From assembly GCA_035279905.1 (NCBI GenBank), contig DATEGZ010000217.1, positions 78,018 to 142,017 on the forward strand: DNA of 64,000 bases, read 5' to 3'. Both the position numbers and the translations under genes were made by a program. Under the pieces are notes generated by a model, which did not search any database, was not told where the DNA came from, and was given only the letters and a program-made list of their open reading frames with translations. The first letter of the stretch is position 1; each line of letters opens with the position of its first letter. The DNA comes from DATEGZ01 sp035279905. Its GTDB lineage: Bacteria; Acidobacteriota; Vicinamibacteria; Vicinamibacterales; SCN-69-37. Shown in pieces: positions 25,971-34,675 of this stretch.

Positions 25971-27244
25971 TGCCGCGCGACCGGCTGCGCACCTGGGTGG
26001 CGACGAACCTTCAGACGATCGCGTTTCTCGCGGCCTACTTCGTCACGACCGTCGCCGGCAATCTCGTGTTCGCCACGCCGCTCGGCGGCTACGCGCTGCG
26101 CGTCACCGAGTACTCGCCCCGGTTTCTCGCGTTTCCCTACACGTTCACGTTCGGCTACTGGGCGTTGCTGCTGTGTCCGTTCCTCATCACGCCGCTGGTG
26201 GCCGCCGGCACCCGGCGGCTGTTCGGCCGATGGGTCGAGGCCGGAGCCCGAGCGCTGCCGGAGTTCGGCCGGATCGGGTACGTCGCCGTCGTCATGGCGT
26301 GCTTCGGCTACGTGATCTACCGGTTCTGGCTCGCTGACGTCGCCCGCCTGTTTACGAGCGGCGCGAACATGGCGTCGTCGATCGAAGCGCGGTTCACGAT
26401 TCGCGAGCGGATCGGGTTCTTCACGTTCATGCCGCTTCAGGCGCTGCTGCCGTTCCTCACCGTGTATGCGCTCATCCGGGCGCTGCTGTCGCGCGAGCGC
26501 TTCTGGCTCGTCTGCGCGGTGGTCGAGTTCGTTCTGCTGACCGTCTTGCTGGTGATGACCAACATGAAGTGGCCGCTGCTGTTGTTCTGCATCAGCCTCG
26601 TGCTGGCGACTCTCGTCTACGCGCAGCAGCGCGCGTGGCTAAAGACGGCGATCGGCGCCGCGCTGGTCTTTCTTGCGTTCATGGGCATCTCGACGTTCGT
26701 GTTTCGCATGGCGCCGTCGTCGTCCGGATCGGTCACGACGACCGTGCGCTCCGCTTCGGCCTACGCCCCGACGATCGTGTTTTCCGCCCTGAACCGCATG
26801 GCCGTGTCGTATCCGTACTACTACCAGGTGTTCACGGCCGAAGGGCCGGTGTGCGGCGGGATTCTCACGCAAGCGCACCGGCAACCGGCGTGCCGGCCGA
26901 GCGAGTTGATCTACACGCGGATGTTCGGCAGCAACGAGTTCGAGCATCGCGGGACCGCTCCGCTCGCCGTGCACATCTCCGGGTACGCCCTGGGCGGCTG
27001 GCCGATCGCGATCCTGGCGCTCGTCGCCGGCTCAGTGATCCTGGGACTGTTCAGCGCCGTGCCGGTCGAGGGCGGCGCCATGACCGGCGCGCTCGTCATT
27101 CTGGGCGCCGTGACCGGCTACCATCTGTCGCAAATCCCCGGCGAAGGGGTGATCTTCTACGAGCACGGGCTCGTCTGGATCGGTCTGCTGCTCCTCGCTC
27201 ACGTGCTCGCCTATCGCGTAACCGCGAAGGCACGAGCTAGGTGA
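25970..27244 (+). CDS. Polytopic membrane protein, candidate repeat-unit polymerase
   Basis: The 424-residue protein has about 10 hydrophobic helices and a large hydrophilic loop (about 245-330) with SVTTTVRSASAYAPTIVFSA and HRQPACRPSELIYTRMFGSN. This layout resembles oligosaccharide repeat-unit polymerases, though I recognise no defining motif. The ATG at 25970 shares a base with the upstream stop and is preceded by GAGAAGG about 10 bases back. It overlaps the convergent epimerase gene by 8 bp. Confidence 0.75.
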   Translation: MPRDRLRTWVATNLQTIAFLAAYFVTTVAGNLVFATPLGGYALRVTEYSPRFLAFPYTFTFGYWALLLCPFLITPLVAAGTRRLFGRWVEAGARALPEFGRIGYVAVVMACFGYVIYRFWLADVARLFTSGANMASSIEARFTIRERIGFFTFMPLQALLPFLTVYALIRALLSRERFWLVCAVVEFVLLTVLLVMTNMKWPLLLFCISLVLATLVYAQQRAWLKTAIGAALVFLAFMGISTFVFRMAPSSSGSVTTTVRSASAYAPTIVFSALNRMAVSYPYYYQVFTAEGPVCGGILTQAHRQPACRPSELIYTRMFGSNEFEHRGTAPLAVHISGYALGGWPIAILALVAGSVILGLFSAVPVEGGAMTGALVILGAVTGYHLSQIPGEGVIFYEHGLVWIGLLLLAHVLAYRVTAKARAR

Positions 27245-28223
27245 CCATCACGCCGCGCGCCCACTCCATGTATTCCGCCAGGCCGGACTCGAGCGACACG
27301 GCCGGGGCGTAACCGATCGCCGCCCGCGCCTGGCTGATGTCCGCGAGGCTGTGACGGACGTCGCCTGGCCGCGGCGCGGCGTGCTCCACCGCGATCGGCG
27401 TGCCGCTGCCCTGGCCGATGAGCTCGGTGAGGCGATTGATCGTGACGCGCGTGCCGCTCGCGATGTTGAACGCGCCGGACACGCCGCCGCTCGTCGCCGC
27501 CAGGTAGTTGGCTTGCGCGACATCGCGCACGTTGACGAAGTCGCGCGTCTGCTCGCCGTCGCCGTAAATGGTGAGCGGGCGTCCCTGCAGCAGGCGATTG
27601 GCGAAAATCGGGATCACGTTGCCGTACGCGTCGTAGCGCTGGTTCACGCCGTACACATTGAAGTACCGCAGGCAGACGCACTCGATGGGATAGAGCTTCG
27701 CGTACGAGAGACACAGCTTTTCGGCGCAGAGCTTGCTCGCGCCGTACGGCGTGTCCGGCTCGACGGGATGATCTTCGCGGATTGGCAGCGTCTTGAGCTC
27801 GCCGAAGATGCCCGCCGACGACGAGAACACGACCTTGGTCACGCCAGCGTGCCGGGCCGCCTCGAGCACCCGCAGCGTGCCCAGCACGTTGATCTCGGCG
27901 TCCTGGATCGGGTGCTCGATCGATCGCGTGTTGCCGACCGACGCGGCCAGGTGGAACACCGTGTCGCAGCCCTCGACGGCGTGCCGGACGGCGGCCTCGT
28001 CGCGCACGTCGTCGCGAACGAACGTCACGCCCAGCCCTTCGAGGTTCGAGGCGTGACCCGACGAGAGATTGTCGAGGACGATGACCGTGGCGCCGGCGCG
28101 CTCGCGCACGAGGCGCGCGACGTTCGATCCGATGAACCCGGCTCCGCCGGTGACAAGGACTCTCTTCAACGATCTCGCGGTCATCTGGTGCAGTGTCTCG
28201 ATGTTAACTGATCGACGGCTCAT
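27237..28223 (-). CDS. NAD-dependent UDP-sugar 4-epimerase (extended SDR)
   Basis: The protein has 328 residues from an ATG at 28223 that forms an ATGA overlap with the upstream gene; an internal ATG at 28184 is an alternative. Motifs are VLVTGGAGFIGSNVARLV, FHLAASVGNTRSI, VFSSSAGIFGE, PYGASKLCAEKL, RYFNVYGVNQ and IYGDGEQTRDFVNVRDVA. These are typical of GalE/WbpP-like UDP-hexose or UDP-HexNAc 4-epimerases. The substrate cannot be fixed by eye. Confidence 0.92.
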   Translation of the reverse strand: MSRRSVNIETLHQMTARSLKRVLVTGGAGFIGSNVARLVRERAGATVIVLDNLSSGHASNLEGLGVTFVRDDVRDEAAVRHAVEGCDTVFHLAASVGNTRSIEHPIQDAEINVLGTLRVLEAARHAGVTKVVFSSSAGIFGELKTLPIREDHPVEPDTPYGASKLCAEKLCLSYAKLYPIECVCLRYFNVYGVNQRYDAYGNVIPIFANRLLQGRPLTIYGDGEQTRDFVNVRDVAQANYLAATSGGVSGAFNIASGTRVTINRLTELIGQGSGTPIAVEHAAPRPGDVRHSLADISQARAAIGYAPAVSLESGLAEYMEWARGVMVT

Positions 28224-29308
28224 CGCGGCAACAAGCGGTCCCTGATCTTTAGTACGGGGAGCTCAATCAGCTTGGCCATGAGCGTGCCCACGGCGACGCT
28301 CGCCGCGAAGTAGATCGCGAAGGCCGTGAGCGGCCACGCGAGCGTGAACGAGTGCAGTCCTTGTTCCAGGTACGCCCGCACGATGGTGTGCCAGAGATAG
28401 ATCGAGTACGAGCCGGCGCCGATGAAGGCGAGAGCGCGCACGGCGTACGACGCGGCCGGCAGCTCCCGCAGCGTGAACGCGACGACCAGCAGTCCGCTGC
28501 CCACATAGAACGCCGTCAGGCCCAACGTGTAGATCAAGAACGTGCGGTCCAGGTCGAAGACAAACGCCGGAAGGAGCAGGGCCACGCCGAGCGCGATCAT
28601 GAGTCCTCGGCGGCGGCCGACGGTGCGCTCAAGGACATCGCGCCGGAAGTGAAAGAGGTAAGCGAGCCCGACGCCGAACATCAGGCCGTCCAGCCGCAGG
28701 TGGGTCGGGTAGAGGAGCGCACGGTTCGTGTACGGCGCGACGAGTGCCGTCGCGATGCGAGCGGCGACGCTCGCCACCGCGACGCCGATGACGATCGCCG
28801 GGAGCGCGCGATAGGGATCCGCGCCGGCGCGTCGCGACAGCCAGTAAATGAGGAGCGCGCACAGCAGGTAGAAGTGCTCCTCGACCGCCAGCGACCACGT
28901 GTGGCCGAACACGCTTGGTCCGTAGTTCTGCACGAACAGGGCTTCCGAGATCGCGTTGGGCGTGCCCAGGTTCAGCCAGCCGGTGGGAAACCTGGTCTCG
29001 AGCGCCAACCCAACGCCGAGCAGGACGTAGAACGCCGGGTAGATCTTCAACCCGCGCCGGATCAGGAACCGTCCGACGTTCACCCTCCGCGTCTCCCGGT
29101 ACTCTCGAAACAGCAGTCCGGACACCAGGAATCCGCTGAGCACGAAGAACAAGTCCACGCCGACCCAGCCGCCGCGGAACCAGGCGCGCATGATGCCGTC
29201 GAGTCCCGGCCAGAACATCCCCGGGGCCGGCGGCGACATGTGCCGCCCGATGACCAGCGTGATGGCGACCGCGCGCAGCACGTCGAGCGACGCCGAGCGT
29301 GTCGTCAA
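28220..29308 (-). CDS. Acyltransferase 3 family membrane protein
   Basis: The 362-residue protein belongs to the family that O-acylates surface sugars using a cytoplasmic acyl donor. It has RSASLDVLRAVAITLVIGRH, with the conserved Arg and His in helix 1, then GVDLFFVLSGFLVSGLL, HTWSLAVEEHFYLL and SYSIYLWHTIV, plus about ten helices. The only start before the conserved N-terminus is a TTG at 29308 overlapping the upstream TGA (TTGA). It probably acetylates a residue of the polysaccharide. Confidence 0.93.
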   Translation of the reverse strand: MTTRSASLDVLRAVAITLVIGRHMSPPAPGMFWPGLDGIMRAWFRGGWVGVDLFFVLSGFLVSGLLFREYRETRRVNVGRFLIRRGLKIYPAFYVLLGVGLALETRFPTGWLNLGTPNAISEALFVQNYGPSVFGHTWSLAVEEHFYLLCALLIYWLSRRAGADPYRALPAIVIGVAVASVAARIATALVAPYTNRALLYPTHLRLDGLMFGVGLAYLFHFRRDVLERTVGRRRGLMIALGVALLLPAFVFDLDRTFLIYTLGLTAFYVGSGLLVVAFTLRELPAASYAVRALAFIGAGSYSIYLWHTIVRAYLEQGLHSFTLAWPLTAFAIYFAASVAVGTLMAKLIELPVLKIRDRLLPR

Positions 29309-30060
29309 GGTTTGATGGCCAGTCGTCCGGTGTAGTCGATGCGTGTCAGCAGGCCGAAGCCCGGGGTGGCGTCGATGAACTCGTCGGTGGCCTGACGCGA
29401 TCCCTTCCAGTGTCCGTAGTCGTCGATGATCAGCACGCCGCCGGACGACAAACGCGGATAGAGATGCTGGAGCTCGTGCTTTGTCGACTCGTACCAGTCG
29501 GTGTCGAGTCTGAGCAGCGCGATCTGGTCCGGCGCCTCCGCGGGGACGGTCTGTTCGACCTTCCCGCGCACGTAGTGCACGCGTGCTTCTGGATACCCGA
29601 TGGTCGCGACCGAGCGCTGGACGTCTTCGAGCGAGGCATAGCACCAATACGAAGACGCGTCGGCCGGCGACGTCTCGGCGAGCACGCTGGCGGCGCGCCG
29701 GCCCGACAGATCGACGTCGTGGTCCGTCGGCGCGGACATGCCCTCGTACGTATCGAACAGGTAGAGATCGCGATCGGCCGCACCGAGTGACAACAGCGTT
29801 TTGGCCGCCGCCATCATGCTGCCACCTCGCCAGACACCGCACTCGACGACGGCACCGGGAATGCGCCGGCGGGTGATGTACTTGACGGCTTCGATGAGCG
29901 CGTGGATGCGCTCGGGACTGGTCATCGTGTACTGCCGCACCAGGTTCAGCGTCTCGAGATGAGATGGGTCGAAATCGGGGTAGTCAGCGCGGAGCCGGCT
30001 GGCCTCATCCTGCAGCGCGCGGCGCAGCGCGCGTTTCATCTTGCCGATCGCGTCTGACAT
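29305..30060 (-). CDS. TylF/MycF-type O-methyltransferase
   Basis: The 251-residue protein matches sugar O-methyltransferases of the macrocin type. It has ALIEAVKYITRRRIPGAVVE, then CGVWRGGSMMAAAKTLL, LYLFDTYEGMSAPTDHDVD, LLRLDTDWYESTKHELQHLY and VLIIDDYGHWKGSRQATDEF; Asp residues in the last two bind metal and substrate in characterised members. The ATG at 30060 shares one base with the upstream stop (TGATG). It probably methylates a sugar of the surface polysaccharide. Confidence 0.93.
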   Translation of the reverse strand: MSDAIGKMKRALRRALQDEASRLRADYPDFDPSHLETLNLVRQYTMTSPERIHALIEAVKYITRRRIPGAVVECGVWRGGSMMAAAKTLLSLGAADRDLYLFDTYEGMSAPTDHDVDLSGRRAASVLAETSPADASSYWCYASLEDVQRSVATIGYPEARVHYVRGKVEQTVPAEAPDQIALLRLDTDWYESTKHELQHLYPRLSSGGVLIIDDYGHWKGSRQATDEFIDATPGFGLLTRIDYTGRLAIKP

Positions 30061-31004
30061 CACGACGATGCCGCCGCCGTCGGTCTGACGCGTGTCTGCA
30101 GCAGCAGGCCGACCAGCGCCGCGCCGAGGAACCCCGCGACCGACCCGGCGACGGTGGACTTCAGCCGCTTGCGCGACACCGGATGATCGGCGGGCACGGC
30201 GCGGTCGAGGATTTGCAGCGGCGGCGTCTTGCCGACTGACAGCGTGCGGCTCCGCTCGTACGCGCGCGCCGCGTCGGCGTAGAGGCGCGTCGCAAGATCG
30301 AGGTCGGCCTGGCGGTGCGCCACTTCCACCTGCCGCTTGTGCAGCTCGTTCAATCGCCCGGCCACCTCGCCTGCGGGCTTTGCGTCCTTGAGCATCCGGT
30401 CGGTGTCTTCTTTGAGAAGCTCGACCTGGGCTTGCGCCTGGTAAGCCAACAGGTCGGCCTCGGCCTGGTGACGCCGATCGCGCGCCTCGTCGACTTGACC
30501 CTTCAGCTGATTCGGACTCTGGTCGCCCTGGTCCGCGCTGAGCTGCTGAGCAAATGCGAGCGCGCCTTCCGCCAGGCGCCGTGATGCCTCGGCGGCCACC
30601 CGCGGGTCTGCGAGCCGCACCTTGAGCTTGACGATGCTCGTGCCCGCGACTTCTTCGACGTCGATCGCGGAGTCGATGAACGCCTGTGGAGCGATGCCCT
30701 CCTGCAGCTTCAGGTCCGCGAGGACCTGCGAGACCACCGTCGTGTTTCGTACGATCGACCCGAACATCGGTGGGTTGATTTGGACGCCGCTCGGGAGCGT
30801 CCGGCTCACGACGAGCAAGGACGTCACGCCCTCGTAGAGGACGGGCTGAAGCGTGGCGTATCCGAAGCCAATCGCGGCGCCCGCGATGGCGCCGGCGAGC
30901 GCGAGTTTCCAGTGACGTTGCAGAGCGCGGGCGTACCAACTCAACTGGATGCGATCGTCATCATCTTCTGAAAACTGTTGGGCAGGCTCGGGCGCCATCA
31001 GCAT
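30060..31004 (-). CDS. Wzz-like chain-length determinant protein
   Basis: The protein has 314 residues from the ATG at 31004; another ATG lies two codons on. It has a membrane helix near 33-52 (WKLALAGAIAGAAIGFGYAT) and a periplasmic domain with beta-rich and long coiled-coil parts (about 165-255, rich in Glu, Gln and Ala). A second helix lies near 285-305 (TVAGSVAGFLGAALVGLLL). This is the polysaccharide co-polymerase layout that sets chain length. No tyrosine-kinase domain is fused. The PxxP-type segment before the second helix includes VPADHPVSRKRLKS. Confidence 0.9.
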   Translation of the reverse strand: MLMAPEPAQQFSEDDDDRIQLSWYARALQRHWKLALAGAIAGAAIGFGYATLQPVLYEGVTSLLVVSRTLPSGVQINPPMFGSIVRNTTVVSQVLADLKLQEGIAPQAFIDSAIDVEEVAGTSIVKLKVRLADPRVAAEASRRLAEGALAFAQQLSADQGDQSPNQLKGQVDEARDRRHQAEADLLAYQAQAQVELLKEDTDRMLKDAKPAGEVAGRLNELHKRQVEVAHRQADLDLATRLYADAARAYERSRTLSVGKTPPLQILDRAVPADHPVSRKRLKSTVAGSVAGFLGAALVGLLLQTRVRPTAAASS

Positions 31005-31122
31005 GCGTCCGGGGATTGGGCGAACGGTACCAAAGCCCATCAGGGAGGTCAAGGATCGAAAGCACGCGACGCCCGCGACCGGGTTCGTTTTTTGCCGGAT
31101 CTAGGTGAAGATGTGATGCCGG

Positions 31123-32496
31123 ATGCTCCAGACATTTGCCCAGCGGTACTTGCCCTCAGTGGTGTCCGCGACGCTCAGGGACTGGCGGGCGCGTTTCCTG
31201 CCGCAGGGTTCGCTCGAAGGCCGCTTTGCCGGTGCGGTGTTCTGGTCGCTCGTCGGCATGGCGGTGTCGAACGCGGCCGGGCTCGTCACGGGCGTCGCCC
31301 TTGCGCGGGTGATGGGGCGTGAGGGCTACGGCGAAGTCGGCGTGGTCGTCGGATCGTATGCGCTCTTCAGCCAGCTCGGCGGGCTCGGGCTCGGCGTCAC
31401 AGCCGCCAAGTACTCCGCGCAGCGGCGCGTCACCGATCCCGCGCGAGTGGGGCGCCTGCTCGGCGGTCTGCTGCTGCTCGCGACGTTGTCGTATGTTGTC
31501 TCAGCGCTCGCGTTGGTCGTGCTCGCGCCGCAGCTCGCCTCGATGCTGAACCGGCCCGCGCTGACCGGCCCGATCCGTCTGTCCGGTGCCGTGCTGTGCC
31601 TGCAGGGCATCGATTCCATCCAGTCCGGCATTCTGTCGGGCTACGAAGCGTTCCGCGCGGTGGCGCGCGTCACGATGCTGCGCGTCCTGGTCAACCTGCC
31701 GGTGACCGTGGCGGCGGCCTACGCCTACGGCCTCTATGGCGTGATTGGCGCGATGATCGTCACCGGTCTGTTCACACTCTCGCTGAACCGGGTGGCGCTC
31801 AACGCGATCCTGCGCCGCGAGCACGTCGCGATTGACTACACGCTCGACTTCGCGCTGCTCAAGCCGCTCTGGGAGTTTTCGCTGCCGGCGTTTCTCTCGG
31901 CGACGCTGACGATGGCCTCGATGTGGGTGCTGAACGCGATGCTCGTGCGTCAGCCGGAGGGCTACTCGCAGATGGGCCTGTTCAACGCGGCCAACCAGTG
32001 GCGCGCGCTCGGGATTTTCGTGCCGACCGTCTTCAACTCCGCGGTACTGTCCATTCAGTCGAGCCTGTACGCGGCGAAGGACCGCGACTCGTTCCACCGA
32101 TCGGTCACCGGCAATCTCATCGTTCAGGGCGCGGTCGCCGGGGTTGTGGTGCTCGCGTTGGCGGGACTGGCGCCGTATCTCATGCGCGTCTACGGATCGC
32201 AATATCACGGGGCGTCGGACGTTCTCGCGCTGCTCGCGATCGGCTGGTTCCTCCTGACGCCGACCTGGATCTTCTGGATTGCCGCCATCTCGCGCGGCCA
32301 CGTGTGGTGGGGCTTCTCGTTCAACGCGATCGGCGTCGCGAGCTTGTTCGCGTTTGCGACGAGGCTGGTGTCCAGCGGCGCGCGCGGCATCGCGCTCGCG
32401 CTCGTCTACGCGGGCCTGATTCAGGTCGGGCTGCAGATCGTCCACTACGTCGTGACCAGACGACGCGATGAGATCGAGAAGGCGCGAAGCACATGA
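31123..32496 (+). CDS. Wzx-type oligosaccharide flippase
   Basis: The 457-residue protein has about 12-14 helices of the MOP/Wzx superfamily. The N-terminal part has GAVFWSLVGMAVSNAAGLVT and ARVMGREGYGEVGVVVGSY; the middle has SGILSGYEAFRAVARVTMLR. It is the second flippase in the locus and opens the longest plus-strand run. The 118-bp divergent gap 31005-31122 before it must hold promoters for both directions, but I cannot define one. It ends in an ATGA overlap with the next gene. Confidence 0.92.
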   Translation: MLQTFAQRYLPSVVSATLRDWRARFLPQGSLEGRFAGAVFWSLVGMAVSNAAGLVTGVALARVMGREGYGEVGVVVGSYALFSQLGGLGLGVTAAKYSAQRRVTDPARVGRLLGGLLLLATLSYVVSALALVVLAPQLASMLNRPALTGPIRLSGAVLCLQGIDSIQSGILSGYEAFRAVARVTMLRVLVNLPVTVAAAYAYGLYGVIGAMIVTGLFTLSLNRVALNAILRREHVAIDYTLDFALLKPLWEFSLPAFLSATLTMASMWVLNAMLVRQPEGYSQMGLFNAANQWRALGIFVPTVFNSAVLSIQSSLYAAKDRDSFHRSVTGNLIVQGAVAGVVVLALAGLAPYLMRVYGSQYHGASDVLALLAIGWFLLTPTWIFWIAAISRGHVWWGFSFNAIGVASLFAFATRLVSSGARGIALALVYAGLIQVGLQIVHYVVTRRRDEIEKARST

Positions 32497-33317
32497 CCCA
32501 CCGGGAGAAGATCCTCAAGCTGGCGCGGACGTTCAAGGCGATCTGCCGGCATCCGGTCACGTTCGCCGAGTTTGCCGTGCAGTTCGGGGATTCGTCGATG
32601 AGCGCCTATGTCGATCGCAAGTACGGGTTGGCCGGCGGCCTGCCGACCATCGACCTGCTCGATCTGCTGCCGGCGATCAACGAGACCGTGTCGCCCTACG
32701 CGTTCCTGGAAGGCGGATCGACGCCAATCGATCTCGCGCTGCTCAGGGGCCTGGCCCGCCGGTACGACCGATGCCGGTACTTCGAGATTGGGTCCTGGCG
32801 CGGCGAGAGCGTCGCGAACGTGGCGGCCATCGCCGCCGAGTGCGTGTCGCTGAGCCTGTCCGACGAGGAGATCCGGCGCGCCGGCTGGAACGAGCGCTAC
32901 GTCGCGATCTCGAAGGTGTTCTCGCGCGATCTGACGAACGTCGTGCACATCGGCCATGACTCGAAAACGTTCGACTACACGCCGTACCTCGGGCAGTGCG
33001 ATCTGGTCTTCATCGACGGCGACCACAGCTACGACGGCGTGCGCGCGGACACCGAGCACGCGTTTCGTCTGCTGCGAGACGATCGATCCGTGATCGTGTG
33101 GCATGACTACACACGGGCGTCCGACCTCGACGTGATGTGGGGCGTGGTCGCCGGGATGCTCGATGGGGCGCCGCGCGCCGCGACGCGCGAGCTCTACCAC
33201 GTGTCCAACACGCTGTGCGCGATCCACATCAAGGGCCAGTTCCGGACCGCGCCGGCCGTCGTGCCGGCGATGCCCAACAAGGTGTTCGACGTGGCCATCA
33301 CCGCCAGGAAGTGCTGA
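32493..33317 (+). CDS. Class I SAM-dependent methyltransferase (Methyltransf_24 type)
   Basis: The 274-residue protein has YFEIGSWRGESVANVAAIA (motif I), then LVFIDGDHSYDGVRADTEHA and VIVWHDYTRASD, which match small-molecule methyltransferases often found in glycan loci. The N-terminal 90 residues are helical and lack an obvious domain. The target is unknown. It is coupled to the upstream flippase (ATGA) and followed after 2 bp by a polymerase-like gene. Confidence 0.85.
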   Translation: MTHREKILKLARTFKAICRHPVTFAEFAVQFGDSSMSAYVDRKYGLAGGLPTIDLLDLLPAINETVSPYAFLEGGSTPIDLALLRGLARRYDRCRYFEIGSWRGESVANVAAIAAECVSLSLSDEEIRRAGWNERYVAISKVFSRDLTNVVHIGHDSKTFDYTPYLGQCDLVFIDGDHSYDGVRADTEHAFRLLRDDRSVIVWHDYTRASDLDVMWGVVAGMLDGAPRAATRELYHVSNTLCAIHIKGQFRTAPAVVPAMPNKVFDVAITARKC

Positions 33318-33319
33318 CC

Positions 33320-34675
33320 ATGACCCACTCAGCGGCGGTGCGGACGTCACGCGCGGGGACGGTCCCCGGGCGGGCGACCGCGCCCACGGGCGCGGCTGGT
33401 CCGGCGGAGGAGCCGTTTCTCCCCTGGCTGCGACGGGAATGGCTGCTCGTGATGATCACGGTCGGCGTCGCGGTGGATTGGCTCCCGTGGTTTCTGACGC
33501 CCTACCTGCCCCAATTCGGCCAGCTCAGCGGGACGCGCCTGCTCGTGGTGCCGGGTCTCGCGCTGGCGTGCCTGTTGCGGCCGTCGTGGATCGCGCGGCC
33601 AAGCGCGATCGGCGTGCTGTACCTTGCGGCCATTGCCGTCGGCGGCGGTCTGGGATATCTCGCCGGTACTGTCGAACTGTCCCGGCTCACGTCCATCGTC
33701 GTCAGTGGCCTCATCCTGCTGTACTTCCTGCAGGTCCGCTCGCTTGTGTCGGCCAGACGCGTGCTCGCGATCACCTTCGCGCTGACCCCGCTCGTGCCCG
33801 CCGTGCAGTGCCTGACGAAGGTGGGCGTCATTTCCGCGGCCACGCTCGCCGCGATGGGCATCGCGCAAGTGCCCGGCGACACCCGGATCTTCTCGATTTT
33901 CGATTCGACGACCGTCGGACTCGCGCCGCTCATGATTGCCGCGTGTCTCGGCGGGCTGATCTTCGTTCAATCGCGACGGCACCGGACGGTCGTGGATGCG
34001 ATTCTGGCGGTCGGCGTGATCGGGTTTGGCGCGACCAGCGCGCTGGTCGCTCAGCAGCGGTCCGGGATCCTGGCGTATGCCATTTCGACGGTGACGGCGC
34101 TGGTGCTGTACGTCGTGTCCCAGCGGCGGCGCACCGCCTGGATGACGACGATCCTCCTGGTGTTTGGCGCCGCGGCCATCGTGTCCGCGTACTTTGCCGC
34201 GGACATGACGAGCCAGGCGCTGTCGCGGTTTGCCAACACGAGCGCCTACCAGGATGCCAGGGAGCTTCGCCTCGGCGGCCTCACGACGTTTCTCGCGGAC
34301 CTCGCCGACGATCCGCTGAACCCGGTCCCGAAGGGGCATCAGTCGCTGCTTCACCGCACCGGCGTCGAGCCGCACCTGCTCTTGTCTGAGGCGTACTATG
34401 AGGGCGGGCCCATCTTTCTTGTCGTGATCGTGTTCATTGTCTACAAGTTTGCGAGGGCGTGCGTGGCGCTCGCGCGGTCGGACCTCGCGTCGGCGCGGAC
34501 GATCGGCATTTGCCTGTGCGCGTTCGGCTGCGGCGCGGCTCTGCAGGTCAGCCTGCAGACGGCGCTGGCGCTGCGCCTGATCCCCATGGTGCTGGGCGTC
34601 GGCATCGCCGCGGCTCGAACGATGCGCGCCTCCGGTGTGACAACCGGGGAACCGTCGCGGATGGGGCAGCGGTAG
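33320..34675 (+). CDS. Polytopic membrane protein, candidate O-antigen polymerase
   Basis: The 451-residue protein has about 11 helices. A large outer loop after the eighth contains LADDPLNPVPKGHQSLLHRT and HLLLSEAYYEGGPIFLVVIV. The phrase around SEAYYEGG recalls the catalytic loop region of Wzy_C-type polymerases. ATG 33320 has AGGAAG eight to nine bases upstream. It shares one base with the next gene (TAGTG). It is the third polymerase candidate in the locus. Confidence 0.8.
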   Translation: MTHSAAVRTSRAGTVPGRATAPTGAAGPAEEPFLPWLRREWLLVMITVGVAVDWLPWFLTPYLPQFGQLSGTRLLVVPGLALACLLRPSWIARPSAIGVLYLAAIAVGGGLGYLAGTVELSRLTSIVVSGLILLYFLQVRSLVSARRVLAITFALTPLVPAVQCLTKVGVISAATLAAMGIAQVPGDTRIFSIFDSTTVGLAPLMIAACLGGLIFVQSRRHRTVVDAILAVGVIGFGATSALVAQQRSGILAYAISTVTALVLYVVSQRRRTAWMTTILLVFGAAAIVSAYFAADMTSQALSRFANTSAYQDARELRLGGLTTFLADLADDPLNPVPKGHQSLLHRTGVEPHLLLSEAYYEGGPIFLVVIVFIVYKFARACVALARSDLASARTIGICLCAFGCGAALQVSLQTALALRLIPMVLGVGIAAARTMRASGVTTGEPSRMGQR

